A DNA stretch of 64,000 nucleotides from contig JAVBKT010000002.1 of the NCBI GenBank assembly GCA_031553915.1, positions 292,702 through 356,701 of the forward strand. The letters run 5' to 3'. The translations under genes were made by a program, and so were the position numbers. The stretch is from HGM13862 sp031553915. GTDB lineage: Bacteria > Bacillota > Dehalobacteriia > UBA4068. Of the stretch, positions 1 through 9,041 are shown one piece after another. Each line of letters starts with the position of its first letter. Position 1 is the first letter of the stretch. The notes beneath the pieces were generated by a model, which saw only the letters and a list, made by a program, of their open reading frames with translations, searched no databases and had not been told where the DNA came from.

Positions 1-426
1 GCCCCCGGCCAGTATCGCAAAGATCAGCGCCATAAACCAGGGCGGCAGATCCGCACCCGCTATTATCCAGAAAAGAACCGCAAAAAAGACTAATACCATG
101 ATCAGCTTTAGCAGTATCAGCAGCGTAAGCGTGCGGGAAGCATACCCTGCACTCTCTTTGCCTTCATCAGCCTGGGGAATCTGCCAAAATTTTGGCATCA
201 TCTCGATTGCGGTCATTGCCAAAAAAACAGCCAAAGCTAAAACAGGTATGGTCAGGACTACCTCTTTATTTGCCCAGGCATCAATGGTGCCGTTAAAACC
301 AAAATGAGTAGGCGTGGTATCGCCAATGCTTTGCCAGTTGAGCATAAAAAAGACCAGCATAGCTATAAAGCTCAGCAATGCCATGGCCTCTAAAAGCCAG
401 TGTTTTCTCTCAAAGGATGCAAACAT
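1..426 (-). CDS. DUF1648-domain membrane protein, 3' part outside the window
   Basis: ATG at 424-426 follows a GGGAGAAG ribosome site and the frame stays open to base 1, so only the first 142 residues are seen. Residues about 10-30 are a first membrane segment. Residues 39-54 carry PTHFGFNG and then DAWANK, the signature of DUF1648 as found in SdpI-type immunity or signal proteins. Further hydrophobic stretches lie near 57-75 and 100-140. It starts 19 bases beyond the recN stop on the same strand and may be read through from it. Family assignment rests on the motif; the role (immunity, regulation or other) is unknown because the C-terminus is missing. Confidence 0.7.
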   Translation of the reverse strand, partial: MFASFERKHWLLEAMALLSFIAMLVFFMLNWQSIGDTTPTHFGFNGTIDAWANKEVVLTIPVLALAVFLAMTAIEMMPKFWQIPQADEGKESAGYASRTLTLLILLKLIMVLVFFAVLFWIIAGADLPPWFMALIFAILAGG

Positions 427-445
427 ATCTTCTCCCTGCCAGTCT

Positions 446-2119
446 CTAAAAGAGCTGCGGCTGGCTCATTTTTTCCAGCAAATCCCTGGCCTGCTGCAAG
501 GTGATTTCCCCGGCCTTGTCTCCGGCAATCATGCGCGCAATCTCATGTATCCGTTCCTGCTGATCCAGAGTATGCGCCGCGACTACGGTGCGCCCGCCTT
601 CCTCGTGTTTTTCCAGCATCACCTGATGCGCTGCCGCTGCCGCGGTCACCGCATTATGCGTGACTACCAGCGCCTGCGCGCTTTCGCCCACCATAGCAAT
701 ACGCTGGGCCACAGCTACCAGGGCTTTGCCGGAAAGTCCGGTATCCACTTCATCAAAGACTAAGGTTGGCACAAAATCGAGCCGCGATAAAATAACCTTC
801 AACCCTAAAACAATACGCGAAAGTTCGCCACCGCTGGCAATTTTGGCCACCGGCTGAAAAGGCTCGCCCACATTAGGGCAAATCATAAACAAAGCATGTT
901 CATTGCCTGTTTTGGCAGCAGGGTTGGTTAGCAAATCAACACGAAAATGCGCATTGGGCATCGAGAGCATTTGCAGCTCTCTCGTCACCACCGAGGACAA
1001 AGACTTCGCTGCCTGCTGCCGGGCAGCGGTTAATTTTGCCGCGGCCTGGTCATACTTACTCTGTGCTTGTTGCTGGCGCAGATATAAGCTATCCGCGCTA
1101 AGAGAAAGCTCCTCCAGCTGGTTTAGCTCTTGCCTGGAAGAGTCCAATTTAGCAATCAGCTCATCAATACTGCTATGGTATTTTTTGCTCAGCCTGCTGA
1201 TCAGCGCGCGCCTGGCTTCAACGATCTCCAGCCGCTGCGAGTCAAGATTGACCCGCTCCTGATAAGCAGTCATTTCCCGGGACAAATCTTCCGCCTCATA
1301 AAAAAGGCTGCGCGTCCGCTCGGCCAATGACTCTGCCTGCGTGTCCAAATCAGCAATAGCTTTAATATTGTTCAGGGCATCACCCAGGCTGTCTATGGCT
1401 GCGCCGCTGTTATTAAGCGCGGAAAAAGCGGCGCCGGCCAGCTGATAAAGCTTCTCGCCATGCACCAATAAATTAGCTTCCGCCGCCAACTCCTCATCTT
1501 CGCCCGGAACGAGCTCAGCCTTTTGCAGTTCGTCAATTATGTAATGCAACTCTTCGCTGCGGGAAAGCAGCTGGTCGCGGTTTTGCTCATATTTTTTGAT
1601 CTCTTGCTTTGCTGCCAGCAATTGCTGATAGGCGGTTGCGGTTGCCGTGAGTTGCTCCTTGATCGCCGGGTCAAAGCTGTCCAAAAGCAGCAATTGCTGC
1701 TCTTCTTCCAGTAATAACATATGCTCGCTTTGGCCATGAATATTAATCAGCAAACGTCCCAGCTCGCGCAGCTGCGATAAATTAGTGACAGCGCCGTTAA
1801 TGCGGGCGATGCTTCTGCCGCCGCGAACCAGTTCCCGCCGCAAAATCAGCGTATCTTCAATATCAAACCCAGCCCCACGCAGCAAATTGCCGGCAGGTTC
1901 CGGAAAGGGCGGCAAAAATACCCCCTCCACCACCGCTTTATCCTCGCCACTGCGAATAAAACTATCACTGCCGCGGCTGCCAATCAACAAAGAAACTGCG
2001 TCAATCAGCAGGGATTTGCCCGCGCCGGTCTCACCGGTCAGGGCATTCATCCCCTCACCAAGATTAAGGCGCAAAGTAGAAATCAGCGCAAAATTTTCCG
2101 CATACAGTTCGTAGAGCAT
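446..2119 (-). CDS. recN: DNA repair protein RecN
   Basis: SMC-like ATPase acting early in double-strand break repair, thought to hold broken ends or sisters together for RecA. The 557 residues match the usual family length. A head domain has Walker A GETGAGKS at residues 29-36, a long coiled coil fills the middle (about 150-370), and a C-terminal head half carries the Walker B string TLVFDEVDTGLSG. ATG 2117-2119 is preceded by GAGAGGG. It is the third gene of nadK-argR-recN, a linkage common in Bacillota; the gap to argR is 24 bases. Confidence 0.97.
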   Translation of the reverse strand: MLYELYAENFALISTLRLNLGEGMNALTGETGAGKSLLIDAVSLLIGSRGSDSFIRSGEDKAVVEGVFLPPFPEPAGNLLRGAGFDIEDTLILRRELVRGGRSIARINGAVTNLSQLRELGRLLINIHGQSEHMLLLEEEQQLLLLDSFDPAIKEQLTATATAYQQLLAAKQEIKKYEQNRDQLLSRSEELHYIIDELQKAELVPGEDEELAAEANLLVHGEKLYQLAGAAFSALNNSGAAIDSLGDALNNIKAIADLDTQAESLAERTRSLFYEAEDLSREMTAYQERVNLDSQRLEIVEARRALISRLSKKYHSSIDELIAKLDSSRQELNQLEELSLSADSLYLRQQQAQSKYDQAAAKLTAARQQAAKSLSSVVTRELQMLSMPNAHFRVDLLTNPAAKTGNEHALFMICPNVGEPFQPVAKIASGGELSRIVLGLKVILSRLDFVPTLVFDEVDTGLSGKALVAVAQRIAMVGESAQALVVTHNAVTAAAAAHQVMLEKHEEGGRTVVAAHTLDQQERIHEIARMIAGDKAGEITLQQARDLLEKMSQPQLF

Positions 2120-2143
2120 ATATCCCTCTCGCTTATTTGCAGC

Positions 2144-2596
2144 TTAGGCCATCAGGGTTCTGATGCGCTCTGCCAAGGCATTGACGTCGTCTTCATCGCG
2201 GATAGCGACAAAAATAGTATCATCACCGGCAATACTGCCGACAATTTCTTTCCATCCCAAACCGTCCAGACAAAAAGCTACGCCTTGGGCAGTCCCCGGC
2301 AAAGCCTTCAGGATAACCAGGTTACGCGCCACATCAACCTTAATCAGATTGTCACGCAGCATCCTTTTCACCCGGTCAAAGGTGTTGACGGTAGTCATAC
2401 CCGGGGGGAAGCCATAGCAAAAGGTATTGTCGCCGGTAGCGATTTTCACCAGGCCTAAATCCTTGATATCGCGTGAAATAGTAGCCTGGGTGACATTTAA
2501 GCCATAGCGGGCCAAGGCCTCTGTCAGCTGATATTGGGTTTCAATATTCTGCTGTTCAATAATTTCACGAATAATTTTATGCCGCCGTGTCTTCAT
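2144..2596 (-). CDS. argR: Arginine repressor ArgR/AhrC
   Basis: Hexameric arginine-sensing transcription factor that represses arginine synthesis and often activates catabolism. 150 residues, the standard length. The N-terminal winged helix-turn-helix (about 1-70) contains the recognition segment TISRDIKDLGLVKI. The C-terminal oligomerisation and arginine-binding part has LPGTAQGVA and then IAGDDTIFVA, both family hallmarks. It lies between nadK and recN with 24-26 base gaps, the classical order. I did not find a convincing ARG box at the operon start, so autoregulation is not shown. Confidence 0.96.
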   Translation of the reverse strand: MKTRRHKIIREIIEQQNIETQYQLTEALARYGLNVTQATISRDIKDLGLVKIATGDNTFCYGFPPGMTTVNTFDRVKRMLRDNLIKVDVARNLVILKALPGTAQGVAFCLDGLGWKEIVGSIAGDDTIFVAIRDEDDVNALAERIRTLMA

Positions 2597-2622
2597 CGTT
2601 TTTCCTCCTTAAGTTTGATAGT

Positions 2623-3471
2623 TTAGTCGCTAATCGTTTTTTTATAAATTTTTTCTTTGATACGGTGGAAATAATCATTTTTGCCAAACTGAATGAATTT
2701 GGCCTTGCTGTCCGCTGAACAAATGCGGATCTGGTCATTTCTCTCCAGGGGGATATGGGATTGGCCGTCAGCGGTCAAAAAAGCCACGCCCGAGGAGCTT
2801 CTGTAATAAATATCAATCACGCTGGATGAGGGCGCCACGATCGGCCGGGAAAAGAAACCATGCGGGCAAACAGGGGTAATCATATTGATTTCCATATCTT
2901 CCATAATCAAAGGCCCGCCGGCAGAAAGCGAATAGCCGGTGCTGCCTGTCGGTGTTGCCACAATAATGCCATCCGCGCGGTAGTCATTGACATGCTGCTC
3001 GTCAATATACAGCTGCAAAGAAATGGCGCGCGAATACTTGCCATAGCTAACCACAAAATCATTAAGCACCGAAAATGTTGCGATAATCTGCCCGTTTCTG
3101 ATCAGCTCAGCCTTGATCATGGAGCGTTCTTTAAGCGTATAATCACCGCTGAGGATTTTGTCCATAGCGGCAAAGGCATCCGCCCCCTCGGCCGAACAAA
3201 GAAAACCGATACGCCCCATATTAATGCCACAAATGGGGATGCCGTACTTGGCCAGCTGACGAAAGGAGGCCAGCAGCGTACCATCGCCGCCCAGCACGAT
3301 AGCCAGATCAACCGCAGAAAAATCAAGAGAAACAATATCGTCGATATTAATGGAGTTAGCCCCGTTAAAGGACATAATTTCCATGCCCCGCTCATATAAA
3401 TACTTTGCGAGAAGGGCGGAGCTTTCAATGCTCTCTTGCCGTTTTGGGTTATATATAAACGCTGTTTTCAT
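2623..3471 (-). CDS. nadK: NAD kinase
   Basis: Phosphorylates NAD to NADP with ATP or polyphosphate; cytoplasmic, essential in most bacteria. 282 residues. GGDGT at 61-65 is the phosphate-binding motif, LNDFVV is the usual NE/ND motif, and TPTGSTGYSLSAGGP is the conserved NAD-binding loop. ATG 3469-3471 follows AAGGAG at good spacing. It is the first gene of nadK-argR-recN and is divergent from aroK across a 165-base AT-rich spacer that must hold both promoters. Confidence 0.96.
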   Translation of the reverse strand: MKTAFIYNPKRQESIESSALLAKYLYERGMEIMSFNGANSINIDDIVSLDFSAVDLAIVLGGDGTLLASFRQLAKYGIPICGINMGRIGFLCSAEGADAFAAMDKILSGDYTLKERSMIKAELIRNGQIIATFSVLNDFVVSYGKYSRAISLQLYIDEQHVNDYRADGIIVATPTGSTGYSLSAGGPLIMEDMEINMITPVCPHGFFSRPIVAPSSSVIDIYYRSSSGVAFLTADGQSHIPLERNDQIRICSADSKAKFIQFGKNDYFHRIKEKIYKKTISD

Positions 3472-3636
3472 CGATGCTCCTTGTCAACATCATTTATGCA
3501 TATTGTGTATATTGATATACTACCCAATTTATGCGGATATTTCAAGTCTTTTCCTAATATTTATACACATTATATCTTTTATGTCGCTATTTGTTGAAAC
3601 ATTCTTGCATAAAAGGGAAGGTAAACGCCCCAATTA

Positions 3637-4224
3637 TTGAGAAAGTTATCTAATACAAACAGTAAAAAGGGGGAAATTCGAACGTCTAAGTCAGAGAAAA
3701 AAAGTAATATCATTCTGGTGGGCTTTATGGGCAGCGGCAAAACCGTAATCGGCCGCAATATCGCCCGCCTGCTTGATTATAATTTTGCTGATACTGATGA
3801 TGCCATCAGAGATGTGACTGGCATGGATTTGGTGACGCTGTTCCGCAAACACGGGGAGATCCGCTTTCGTTCCGAAGAACAGCTGGTGATTAAAAAGCTG
3901 GCGGATAAACAGCAGTTGGTTATCGCTTGCGGCGGCAGCCTGATTCCGGCTGCGGAAAACCTCAATCTGCTGCGCGATAATGGCTATTTTGTGCTGCTTT
4001 CTGCCTCCCCAGAGGTGATTTATAACCGCCTCAGCCGCAAAAACAACCGTCTTTTGCCTGCCGGCAAGCCTTCTCTTGCTGATATTGAAAAAATGCTGGC
4101 GCATAGACAAGAGTATTTTGCCGATCTCAGCCATATCAGTGTTGATACCGGCGCCATGAACGTAGAACAGGCGGCAAATTATATTGCCGGGCAATATCAG
4201 GGTTATTTGCGAAAAGAGGATTAG
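3637..4224 (+). CDS. aroK: Shikimate kinase
   Basis: ATP-dependent 3-phosphorylation of shikimate in chorismate synthesis. Walker A GFMGSGKTVIG, the DTDDAI magnesium/substrate motif, the GEIRFRSEE substrate-arginine region, ACGGSL in place of the more usual CGGG, and the lid segment NRLLPAGKP are all present. The start is uncertain. TTG 3637 gives 195 residues, about 25 longer than typical, and the GGGAAGG at 3615-3621 is far from it. The frame offers no ATG before the P-loop, so a non-standard internal start behind AAGGGGGAA (about 3665-3673) is possible. A strong terminator follows. Confidence 0.92.
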   Translation: MRKLSNTNSKKGEIRTSKSEKKSNIILVGFMGSGKTVIGRNIARLLDYNFADTDDAIRDVTGMDLVTLFRKHGEIRFRSEEQLVIKKLADKQQLVIACGGSLIPAAENLNLLRDNGYFVLLSASPEVIYNRLSRKNNRLLPAGKPSLADIEKMLAHRQEYFADLSHISVDTGAMNVEQAANYIAGQYQGYLRKED

Positions 4225-4272
4225 CGGCCGCAAAATTTATACTATAATTTGTACTATTATGCTATCCATGTT

Positions 4273-4306
4273 ATAATAAAACCACGCTTAGGCGTGGTTT
4301 TATTAT
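4273..4306 (+). terminator. Rho-independent terminator after aroK
   Basis: A perfect 15-bp stem, ATAATAAAACCACGC (4273-4287) and its complement (4292-4306), with a 4-base loop; the T-rich side of the stem supplies the U tract. It sits between the aroK stop and the rbgA ribosome site, so rbgA probably has its own promoter or depends on readthrough. Confidence 0.85.
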
Positions 4307-4321
4307 ATTTTCTAAGAGGTT

Positions 4322-5188
4322 ATGATGATTCAGTGGTACCCCGGCCATATGGCCAAAACCAAACGGAATATTGAGGCTGATCTGGCCCTGGTCGATATGA
4401 TTATCGAGGTTGTGGACGCGCGCATCCCCGGCTCTTCCCGTAATCCGGATCTGCAACCATATATAGACAAAAAGGCCCATTTGCTTTTGCTCAACAAAAG
4501 TGATCTGGCCAATGAAAACCTGACTAAAAGATGGAAAAAATATTACCGTGAGCTGGGCTATATTCCCGCCAGCATTAATGCAGCCCGCAAGCAGGGCCTA
4601 AAAGAAATGCTCGCTGCCATTGCAATAGCCTCCCGGCCCATTATGGAGCGGCTGAAAAGCAAAAACCGCTTGCCTCGGCCAATACGAGCCATGGTGCTGG
4701 GGATTCCCAATTGCGGCAAATCAACGGTGATCAATGCTATTGCGCCCTCTGCCGCAGCCAAAACCGGCAACAAGCCCGGTGTGACCCGCGGCCGCCAGTG
4801 GGTAAAAACCAATGCCGGCATTGAGCTGCTGGATACCCCGGGTATGCTCTGGCCCAAATTCGCCGACTATGATACCGCCTTCAAGCTTGCTGTTTGCGGG
4901 TCAATCAGCGACAATGTCTACCCCACCTATCAGGTTGGCTGCGAATTGGCAGTTTTACTGACGCGCATAGCGCCTGAGGCGCTCGCGGAACGTTACAAAA
5001 TGGCAGCTATCCCGGAGACAGGCGAGGAAATAATGATCGAAATTGCCAAAGCGCGCGGTATGCTCGGACAAGGGGGCAAGCCGCGCGAGGAAGACGCGGC
5101 CATGCTGCTGATTCAGGAGTTCCGCGCCGGAAAAATCGGCCGAATCACCTTGGAAAAACCACAGAGCTCGCAAACGGAGGAAAGATAA
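4322..5188 (+). CDS. rbgA: Ribosome biogenesis GTPase RbgA/YlqF
   Basis: Circularly permuted GTPase needed for late assembly of the 50S subunit. The N-terminus MIQWYPGHMAK is diagnostic. The G motifs occur in permuted order: LLLNKSDL (G4) first, then GIPNCGKSTVINAI (G1), then LLDTPGMLWPK (G3). A C-terminal helical domain follows. 288 residues is normal. ATG 4322 and ATG 4325 are both usable behind AGAGG. The gene abuts rnhB with no gap, the ylqF-rnhB-yraN order known in Bacillota. Confidence 0.96.
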   Translation: MMIQWYPGHMAKTKRNIEADLALVDMIIEVVDARIPGSSRNPDLQPYIDKKAHLLLLNKSDLANENLTKRWKKYYRELGYIPASINAARKQGLKEMLAAIAIASRPIMERLKSKNRLPRPIRAMVLGIPNCGKSTVINAIAPSAAAKTGNKPGVTRGRQWVKTNAGIELLDTPGMLWPKFADYDTAFKLAVCGSISDNVYPTYQVGCELAVLLTRIAPEALAERYKMAAIPETGEEIMIEIAKARGMLGQGGKPREEDAAMLLIQEFRAGKIGRITLEKPQSSQTEER

Positions 5189-5812
5189 TTGCCGGGAAAG
5201 CTAGATCAAGCTGAAATAGAACGCCTGAGCCAAATGAGCAGCTATGAGCAAGAGCTATGGCAAAACGGGCTGCAATATGTGGCTGGCATTGATGAAGTGG
5301 GGCGCGGCCCTCTGGCCGGGCCGGTGACAGCTGCGGCAGTAATACTGCCGCCCAACTGCCTGATTGCCGGCATTAATGACAGCAAAAAAATAGCGGAAAA
5401 AAAGCGCCTGGCCCTGGAAGAAGAAATCAAAGACGCGGCTATTGCCTGGGCCTGTGTTTCCATAAACCACCGCGTAATTGACCGCACCAATATCAAGGAA
5501 GCCGCCCGTCTGGCTATGGCCAAAGCAGTAGCTGCCCTGGACATCTTTCCCGAACATTTGCTGATTGACGCCGAAAAGATTGATCTTGATATACCGCAAA
5601 CAGCGATTATCAAGGGCGACGCCAAAAGCATTTCTATTGCGGCAGCCAGCATTATTGCCAAAAACACCCGCGATAAATTAATGGTGATCTGCGACAGCAA
5701 ATGGCCCGAATATGGTTTTGCCCAGCATAAGGGTTATCCGACTGCTGCCCATAAAGCAGCTTTACGCGAACATGGCCCCTCCCCTATTCACCGCCTCACT
5801 TTCAAGTATTAG
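5189..5812 (+). CDS. rnhB: Ribonuclease HII
   Basis: Endonuclease that cuts the RNA strand of RNA/DNA hybrids and single ribonucleotides in DNA. The catalytic start GIDEVGRGPLAGPV (residues about 33-46) and the later LLIDAEKI aspartate are present; 207 residues. The start is TTG 5189-5191, directly after the rbgA stop, with GGAGG at 5176-5180 inside rbgA, so the pair is translationally coupled. yraN follows 9 bases later. Confidence 0.95.
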   Translation: MPGKLDQAEIERLSQMSSYEQELWQNGLQYVAGIDEVGRGPLAGPVTAAAVILPPNCLIAGINDSKKIAEKKRLALEEEIKDAAIAWACVSINHRVIDRTNIKEAARLAMAKAVAALDIFPEHLLIDAEKIDLDIPQTAIIKGDAKSISIAAASIIAKNTRDKLMVICDSKWPEYGFAQHKGYPTAAHKAALREHGPSPIHRLTFKY

Positions 5813-5821
5813 GAGCGCTTT

Positions 5822-6172
5822 ATGGCAAAAAATTCCAGCAAAGCTGATGGAAACCGCGGTGAGGATATTGCCGCGCGCTTTTTGAGCCGCTCAGGCTACA
5901 GCATACTTGAGCGCAATTTTCGCCAAGGCCCGGGAGAAATAGATATTATCGCCCAGAAAAAGGGTATTATCTATTTTGTCGAAGTAAAGGCCCGGCATAG
6001 CAGCAAATTTGCCACCCCTGCCGATAGTGTTACGCCCAACAAAAGAGGTCATATTGCCAAGGCTGCGTCATTGTGGTTTGCCAAGCACGGTGAGAGCGAC
6101 AGCGGCTTTATCGTTGCGGAGGTTGATCTTAACAATGAGGCTGTCTATTTAATAGAAGATTTTTTGCTCTAG
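5822..6172 (+). CDS. yraN: YraN/UPF0102 nuclease-like protein
   Basis: Small protein of the PD-(D/E)XK nuclease-like UPF0102 family; function not established, often linked to rnhB. 116 residues with the conserved start GEDIAARFLSRSGYSILERNF, the GPGEIDIIAQKKGIIYFVEVK core (D, E and K of the nuclease-like site), and a C-terminal VAEVDL segment. Last gene of the rbgA-rnhB-yraN group. Confidence 0.93.
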   Translation: MAKNSSKADGNRGEDIAARFLSRSGYSILERNFRQGPGEIDIIAQKKGIIYFVEVKARHSSKFATPADSVTPNKRGHIAKAASLWFAKHGESDSGFIVAEVDLNNEAVYLIEDFLL

Positions 6173-6192
6173 CAGTGTTAATAATCACTCTT

Positions 6193-6221
6193 TTGTCATT
6201 TGACAAACAGATGGATAATAT
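6193..6221 (+). promoter_or_regulatory. Candidate sigma-A promoter upstream of dxs
   Basis: TTGTCA (6193-6198), a 17-base spacer and TAATAT (6216-6221). It lies in the 114-base gap between yraN and dxs, the only long gap of the run, so a new transcript here is reasonable. Motif match only. Confidence 0.45.
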
Positions 6222-6249
6222 GATAGTTTATAGCCGTTAAGCTTAAACT

Positions 6250-6270
6250 AAGCATCATTTAAGCATCATT
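6250..6270 (+). repeat. Tandem 10-mer in the dxs leader
   Basis: AAGCATCATT occurs twice (6250-6259 and 6261-6270), just upstream of the dxs ribosome site GGAGGAA. Could be a regulatory site or chance; no known motif recognised. Confidence 0.3.
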
Positions 6271-6286
6271 ACTGGAGGAATATTTT

Positions 6287-8149
6287 TTGAGCCGATTGAT
6301 TGATACAATTAATAGTCCGGCTGACTTAAAAGGCTTGTCCATAGATGAACTGGCCCAGCTAGCAGCGGAAATCCGGGAAATGATCATTGCCACTACTGCC
6401 AAAAACGGCGGGCATCTTGCGCCTAATCTTGGCATAGTTGAGCTAACCTTGGCTTTGCACTATGTTTTTGATACCCCAAAAGACAAGTTAATCTTTGACG
6501 TGGGGCATCAAAGCTATACTCATAAAATTATTACCGGACGCAGGGAGCGTTTCAGCTCTATCCGCACACCGGAGGGCTTAAGCGGCTTTTGCCTCAAAGA
6601 AGAAAGCGAGTATGACTGCTTTTCTACCGGGCACAGCAGCAATTCCATTTCTGTAGCTTTGGGCATGGCAACAGCGCGTGACCTCTCCGGCTCCACGCAT
6701 AAAATTGTCGCTATCTTGGGTGACGGCGCCTTAACCGGAGGCGTGGCCTGGGAAGCGATGGATCATGCCGGCGATATGAAAACGCCGTTGATGGTTGTCT
6801 TAAATGACAACAGCATGAGCATTGACCGCAATGTGGGCGCCTTGAACAGCTATCTCTCTCATTTGCGCTCCAACCCCGGCTACCGCAACGCCAAAAAGAA
6901 AGTGCGTAATTTTCTTTTGCACATTCCTTTGATTGGCAAGGGCTTGGTTCGCTTTATCAGCGGCTTTAAGCATTGGTTGAAATCGCTGTTTGTCAGCGGC
7001 ATGATTTTTGAAGATATGGGCTTTACCTATCTCGGTCCCACTGACGGGCATAATCTGGAAGAGATTATTGAGATTCTGCGGCGCGCGGCGGAGATACAAA
7101 AACCGGTCTTTTTGCATATGGTGACGCAAAAAGGCAAGGGCTATGCCCCAGCGGAAGAACACCCTTGCGGCTGGCATGGGGTAGAACCTTTTGATGCTGC
7201 CACCGGCACTCCGCTTAATAGCAGCCTCAACCTCACCTACACCGGCGCCTTTGGCGAAACCATGCTGGGCTTGGCTGAGGAGGATGAGCGCATTATCGCT
7301 ATCACCGCAGCGATGGCAGACGGCACCGGCTTGACTGCTTTCAAAAAGCGCTTTCCCGGGCGTTTCTATGATGTCGGCATTGCCGAGCAACATGCCATTT
7401 CCTTTGCCGCAGGCTTAGCCTCTGCCGGAAAAAGGCCTGTGGTGGCTATTTATTCCTCTTTCATCCAAAGAGCATATGACCAGATCCTGGAAGATGTTTG
7501 CCTGCAAAAGCTGCCCATCACCATTGCGCTGGACCGCGCCGGTATTATCGGCAGCGATGGCTATACGCATCAGGGGATTTATGATATATCCTTCCTGCGC
7601 AGCATTCCCACCTTGACCATTATGGCTCCGTCCGATGCCCGCGAATTGCGCTCGATGCTGCGCTTTTCCTTGAAAATGGCTCAGCCCGCGGCTATCCGCT
7701 ATCCCAAAGGCATCTCAACCGATCTGCCTCTGGCCATCCCGGAAATTGAGCTTGGCAAAGCGATTGTGATTAAGGAAGGCTCAGACATGGCCTTTTTTGC
7801 CCTGGGCTCAATGGTATCCGTTGCTTTGGAGGCGGCGTCATTATTGTATCATCAGGGAATTTCCGCCCAGGTGGTCAATGCCCGTTTTGCCGCGCCTCTT
7901 GACCAGGATATGCTAACGCAATGCGTCCGGGACTGTCAGGGGAGAATTATTACCGTTGAAGAGAATGTGCAGGCCGGCGGTTTTGGCGAAGGATGTCAGG
8001 CTGCCATCAATGGACATGGCGCTGATATTATTATTGCTGCCCTACCCAATAAATTTATCCCCCATGGTAACCGAGCCCAACAGCTGGACCAAATGGGCCT
8101 GAGCGCGGAAAAACTGGCTGAGACTGCCAGGCAAAAATGGTTTAGGTAA
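6287..8149 (+). CDS. dxs: 1-deoxy-D-xylulose-5-phosphate synthase
   Basis: First step of the MEP isoprenoid pathway: pyruvate plus glyceraldehyde 3-phosphate give DXP, with thiamine diphosphate. 620 residues, full length. The ThDP site GDGALTGG (about 146-153) followed by LNDNSMSI, the central transketolase domain with GIAEQHA and DRAG, and the C-terminal domain EENVQAGGFGEG are in order. The start is TTG 6287 behind CTGGAGGAA. It is followed 6 bases later by tlyA, the usual dxs-tlyA pair, but nadK-argR-recN, which commonly continue this cluster, lie upstream in the opposite orientation. Confidence 0.97.
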   Translation: MSRLIDTINSPADLKGLSIDELAQLAAEIREMIIATTAKNGGHLAPNLGIVELTLALHYVFDTPKDKLIFDVGHQSYTHKIITGRRERFSSIRTPEGLSGFCLKEESEYDCFSTGHSSNSISVALGMATARDLSGSTHKIVAILGDGALTGGVAWEAMDHAGDMKTPLMVVLNDNSMSIDRNVGALNSYLSHLRSNPGYRNAKKKVRNFLLHIPLIGKGLVRFISGFKHWLKSLFVSGMIFEDMGFTYLGPTDGHNLEEIIEILRRAAEIQKPVFLHMVTQKGKGYAPAEEHPCGWHGVEPFDAATGTPLNSSLNLTYTGAFGETMLGLAEEDERIIAITAAMADGTGLTAFKKRFPGRFYDVGIAEQHAISFAAGLASAGKRPVVAIYSSFIQRAYDQILEDVCLQKLPITIALDRAGIIGSDGYTHQGIYDISFLRSIPTLTIMAPSDARELRSMLRFSLKMAQPAAIRYPKGISTDLPLAIPEIELGKAIVIKEGSDMAFFALGSMVSVALEAASLLYHQGISAQVVNARFAAPLDQDMLTQCVRDCQGRIITVEENVQAGGFGEGCQAAINGHGADIIIAALPNKFIPHGNRAQQLDQMGLSAEKLAETARQKWFR

Positions 8150-8155
8150 CTATAG

Positions 8156-8965
8156 ATGAAAGAAGAAAAAAAGCGGCTGGATATCCTGCTGACTGAACGC
8201 GGACTCTTCCCTTCCCGCGAGCAGGCAAGGTCAGCGATTATGGCAGGAAATGTGCTGGTCGATGAGCAAAAAATTGATAAAGCCGGGGCTGCGGTCAAGG
8301 AAAGCTGCCAGATTCGCCTGCTTGGCGAGCGGCTGCCTTATGTCTCCCGCGGGGGCCTCAAACTAGCCAAGGCCATTACCAGCTTTGGGCTCGATTTGGC
8401 GGGAAAAACTATTATTGATATTGGCGCCTCCACCGGCGGTTTTGTCGATTGCGCTCTGCAAAATGGCGCTGCCAAGATCTATGCTGTGGATGTGGGCTAT
8501 AATCAGCTGGCCTGGAAGCTGCGCAATGACAGCCGCGTGGTAGTGATGGAAAAAACCAACGCCCGCTATCTGGACCAAAGCCTGATCACATGTAGCGTGG
8601 ACATGCTTACCGCTGACGTTTCTTTTATCTCGCTTAGCTTGGTGATCCCGCCTGCTGCGCAAACCCTCTTGAAAGACAAGGGAGAGGTTGTGGCATTAAT
8701 CAAGCCGCAATTTGAGGCAGGAAAAGCAGCTATCGGCAAGGGCGGTATTGTCCGCGACAAAGCTACGCATAAACAAGTAGTGGAAAAGATTATCGCTAAC
8801 TTTGAACAAAACAATCTCGGTATCCGCGCTCTGGACTATTCGCCGATTACCGGAGCTGACGGTAATATTGAATATCTGATCTATGCGCAGAAAAACAGCC
8901 CTTCTCTACCGTTTGATCTCGATAAAATTATCGATGCCGCACATCACGAGCATCATAAAAATTAG
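8156..8965 (+). CDS. tlyA: TlyA-family rRNA 2'-O-methyltransferase
   Basis: Ribose methyltransferase of ribosomal RNA (16S and 23S in mycobacteria; target here inferred). The N-terminal S4 RNA-binding domain (about 5-65) is followed by a FtsJ/RrmJ-type SAM domain with TIIDIGASTGGFVDCALQNGA and LTADVSFISL. 269 residues. Directly downstream of dxs, as in many Bacillota, and ended by a GC-rich terminator. Confidence 0.93.
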   Translation: MKEEKKRLDILLTERGLFPSREQARSAIMAGNVLVDEQKIDKAGAAVKESCQIRLLGERLPYVSRGGLKLAKAITSFGLDLAGKTIIDIGASTGGFVDCALQNGAAKIYAVDVGYNQLAWKLRNDSRVVVMEKTNARYLDQSLITCSVDMLTADVSFISLSLVIPPAAQTLLKDKGEVVALIKPQFEAGKAAIGKGGIVRDKATHKQVVEKIIANFEQNNLGIRALDYSPITGADGNIEYLIYAQKNSPSLPFDLDKIIDAAHHEHHKN

Positions 8966-8992
8966 CCCCCTGCTCGCGCGGGGGCTCTTTTA
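8964..8992 (+). terminator. Terminator of dxs-tlyA
   Basis: AGCCCCC (8964-8970), a 9-base loop, GGGGGCT (8980-8986) and then CTTTTAT. Ends the plus-strand run that begins at aroK or dxs; the stem begins within the tlyA stop codon. Confidence 0.85.
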
Positions 8993-9041
8993 TAAATAAA
9001 ACTTTGCCTGGTCATTAGGCAAACAAATAGGAGGTATAGTC

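Noticed and set aside
314..763. Plus-strand frame of 149 codons opposite recN and the DUF1648 gene
   Set aside because: It is a shadow of recN; no ribosome site and no recognisable protein.
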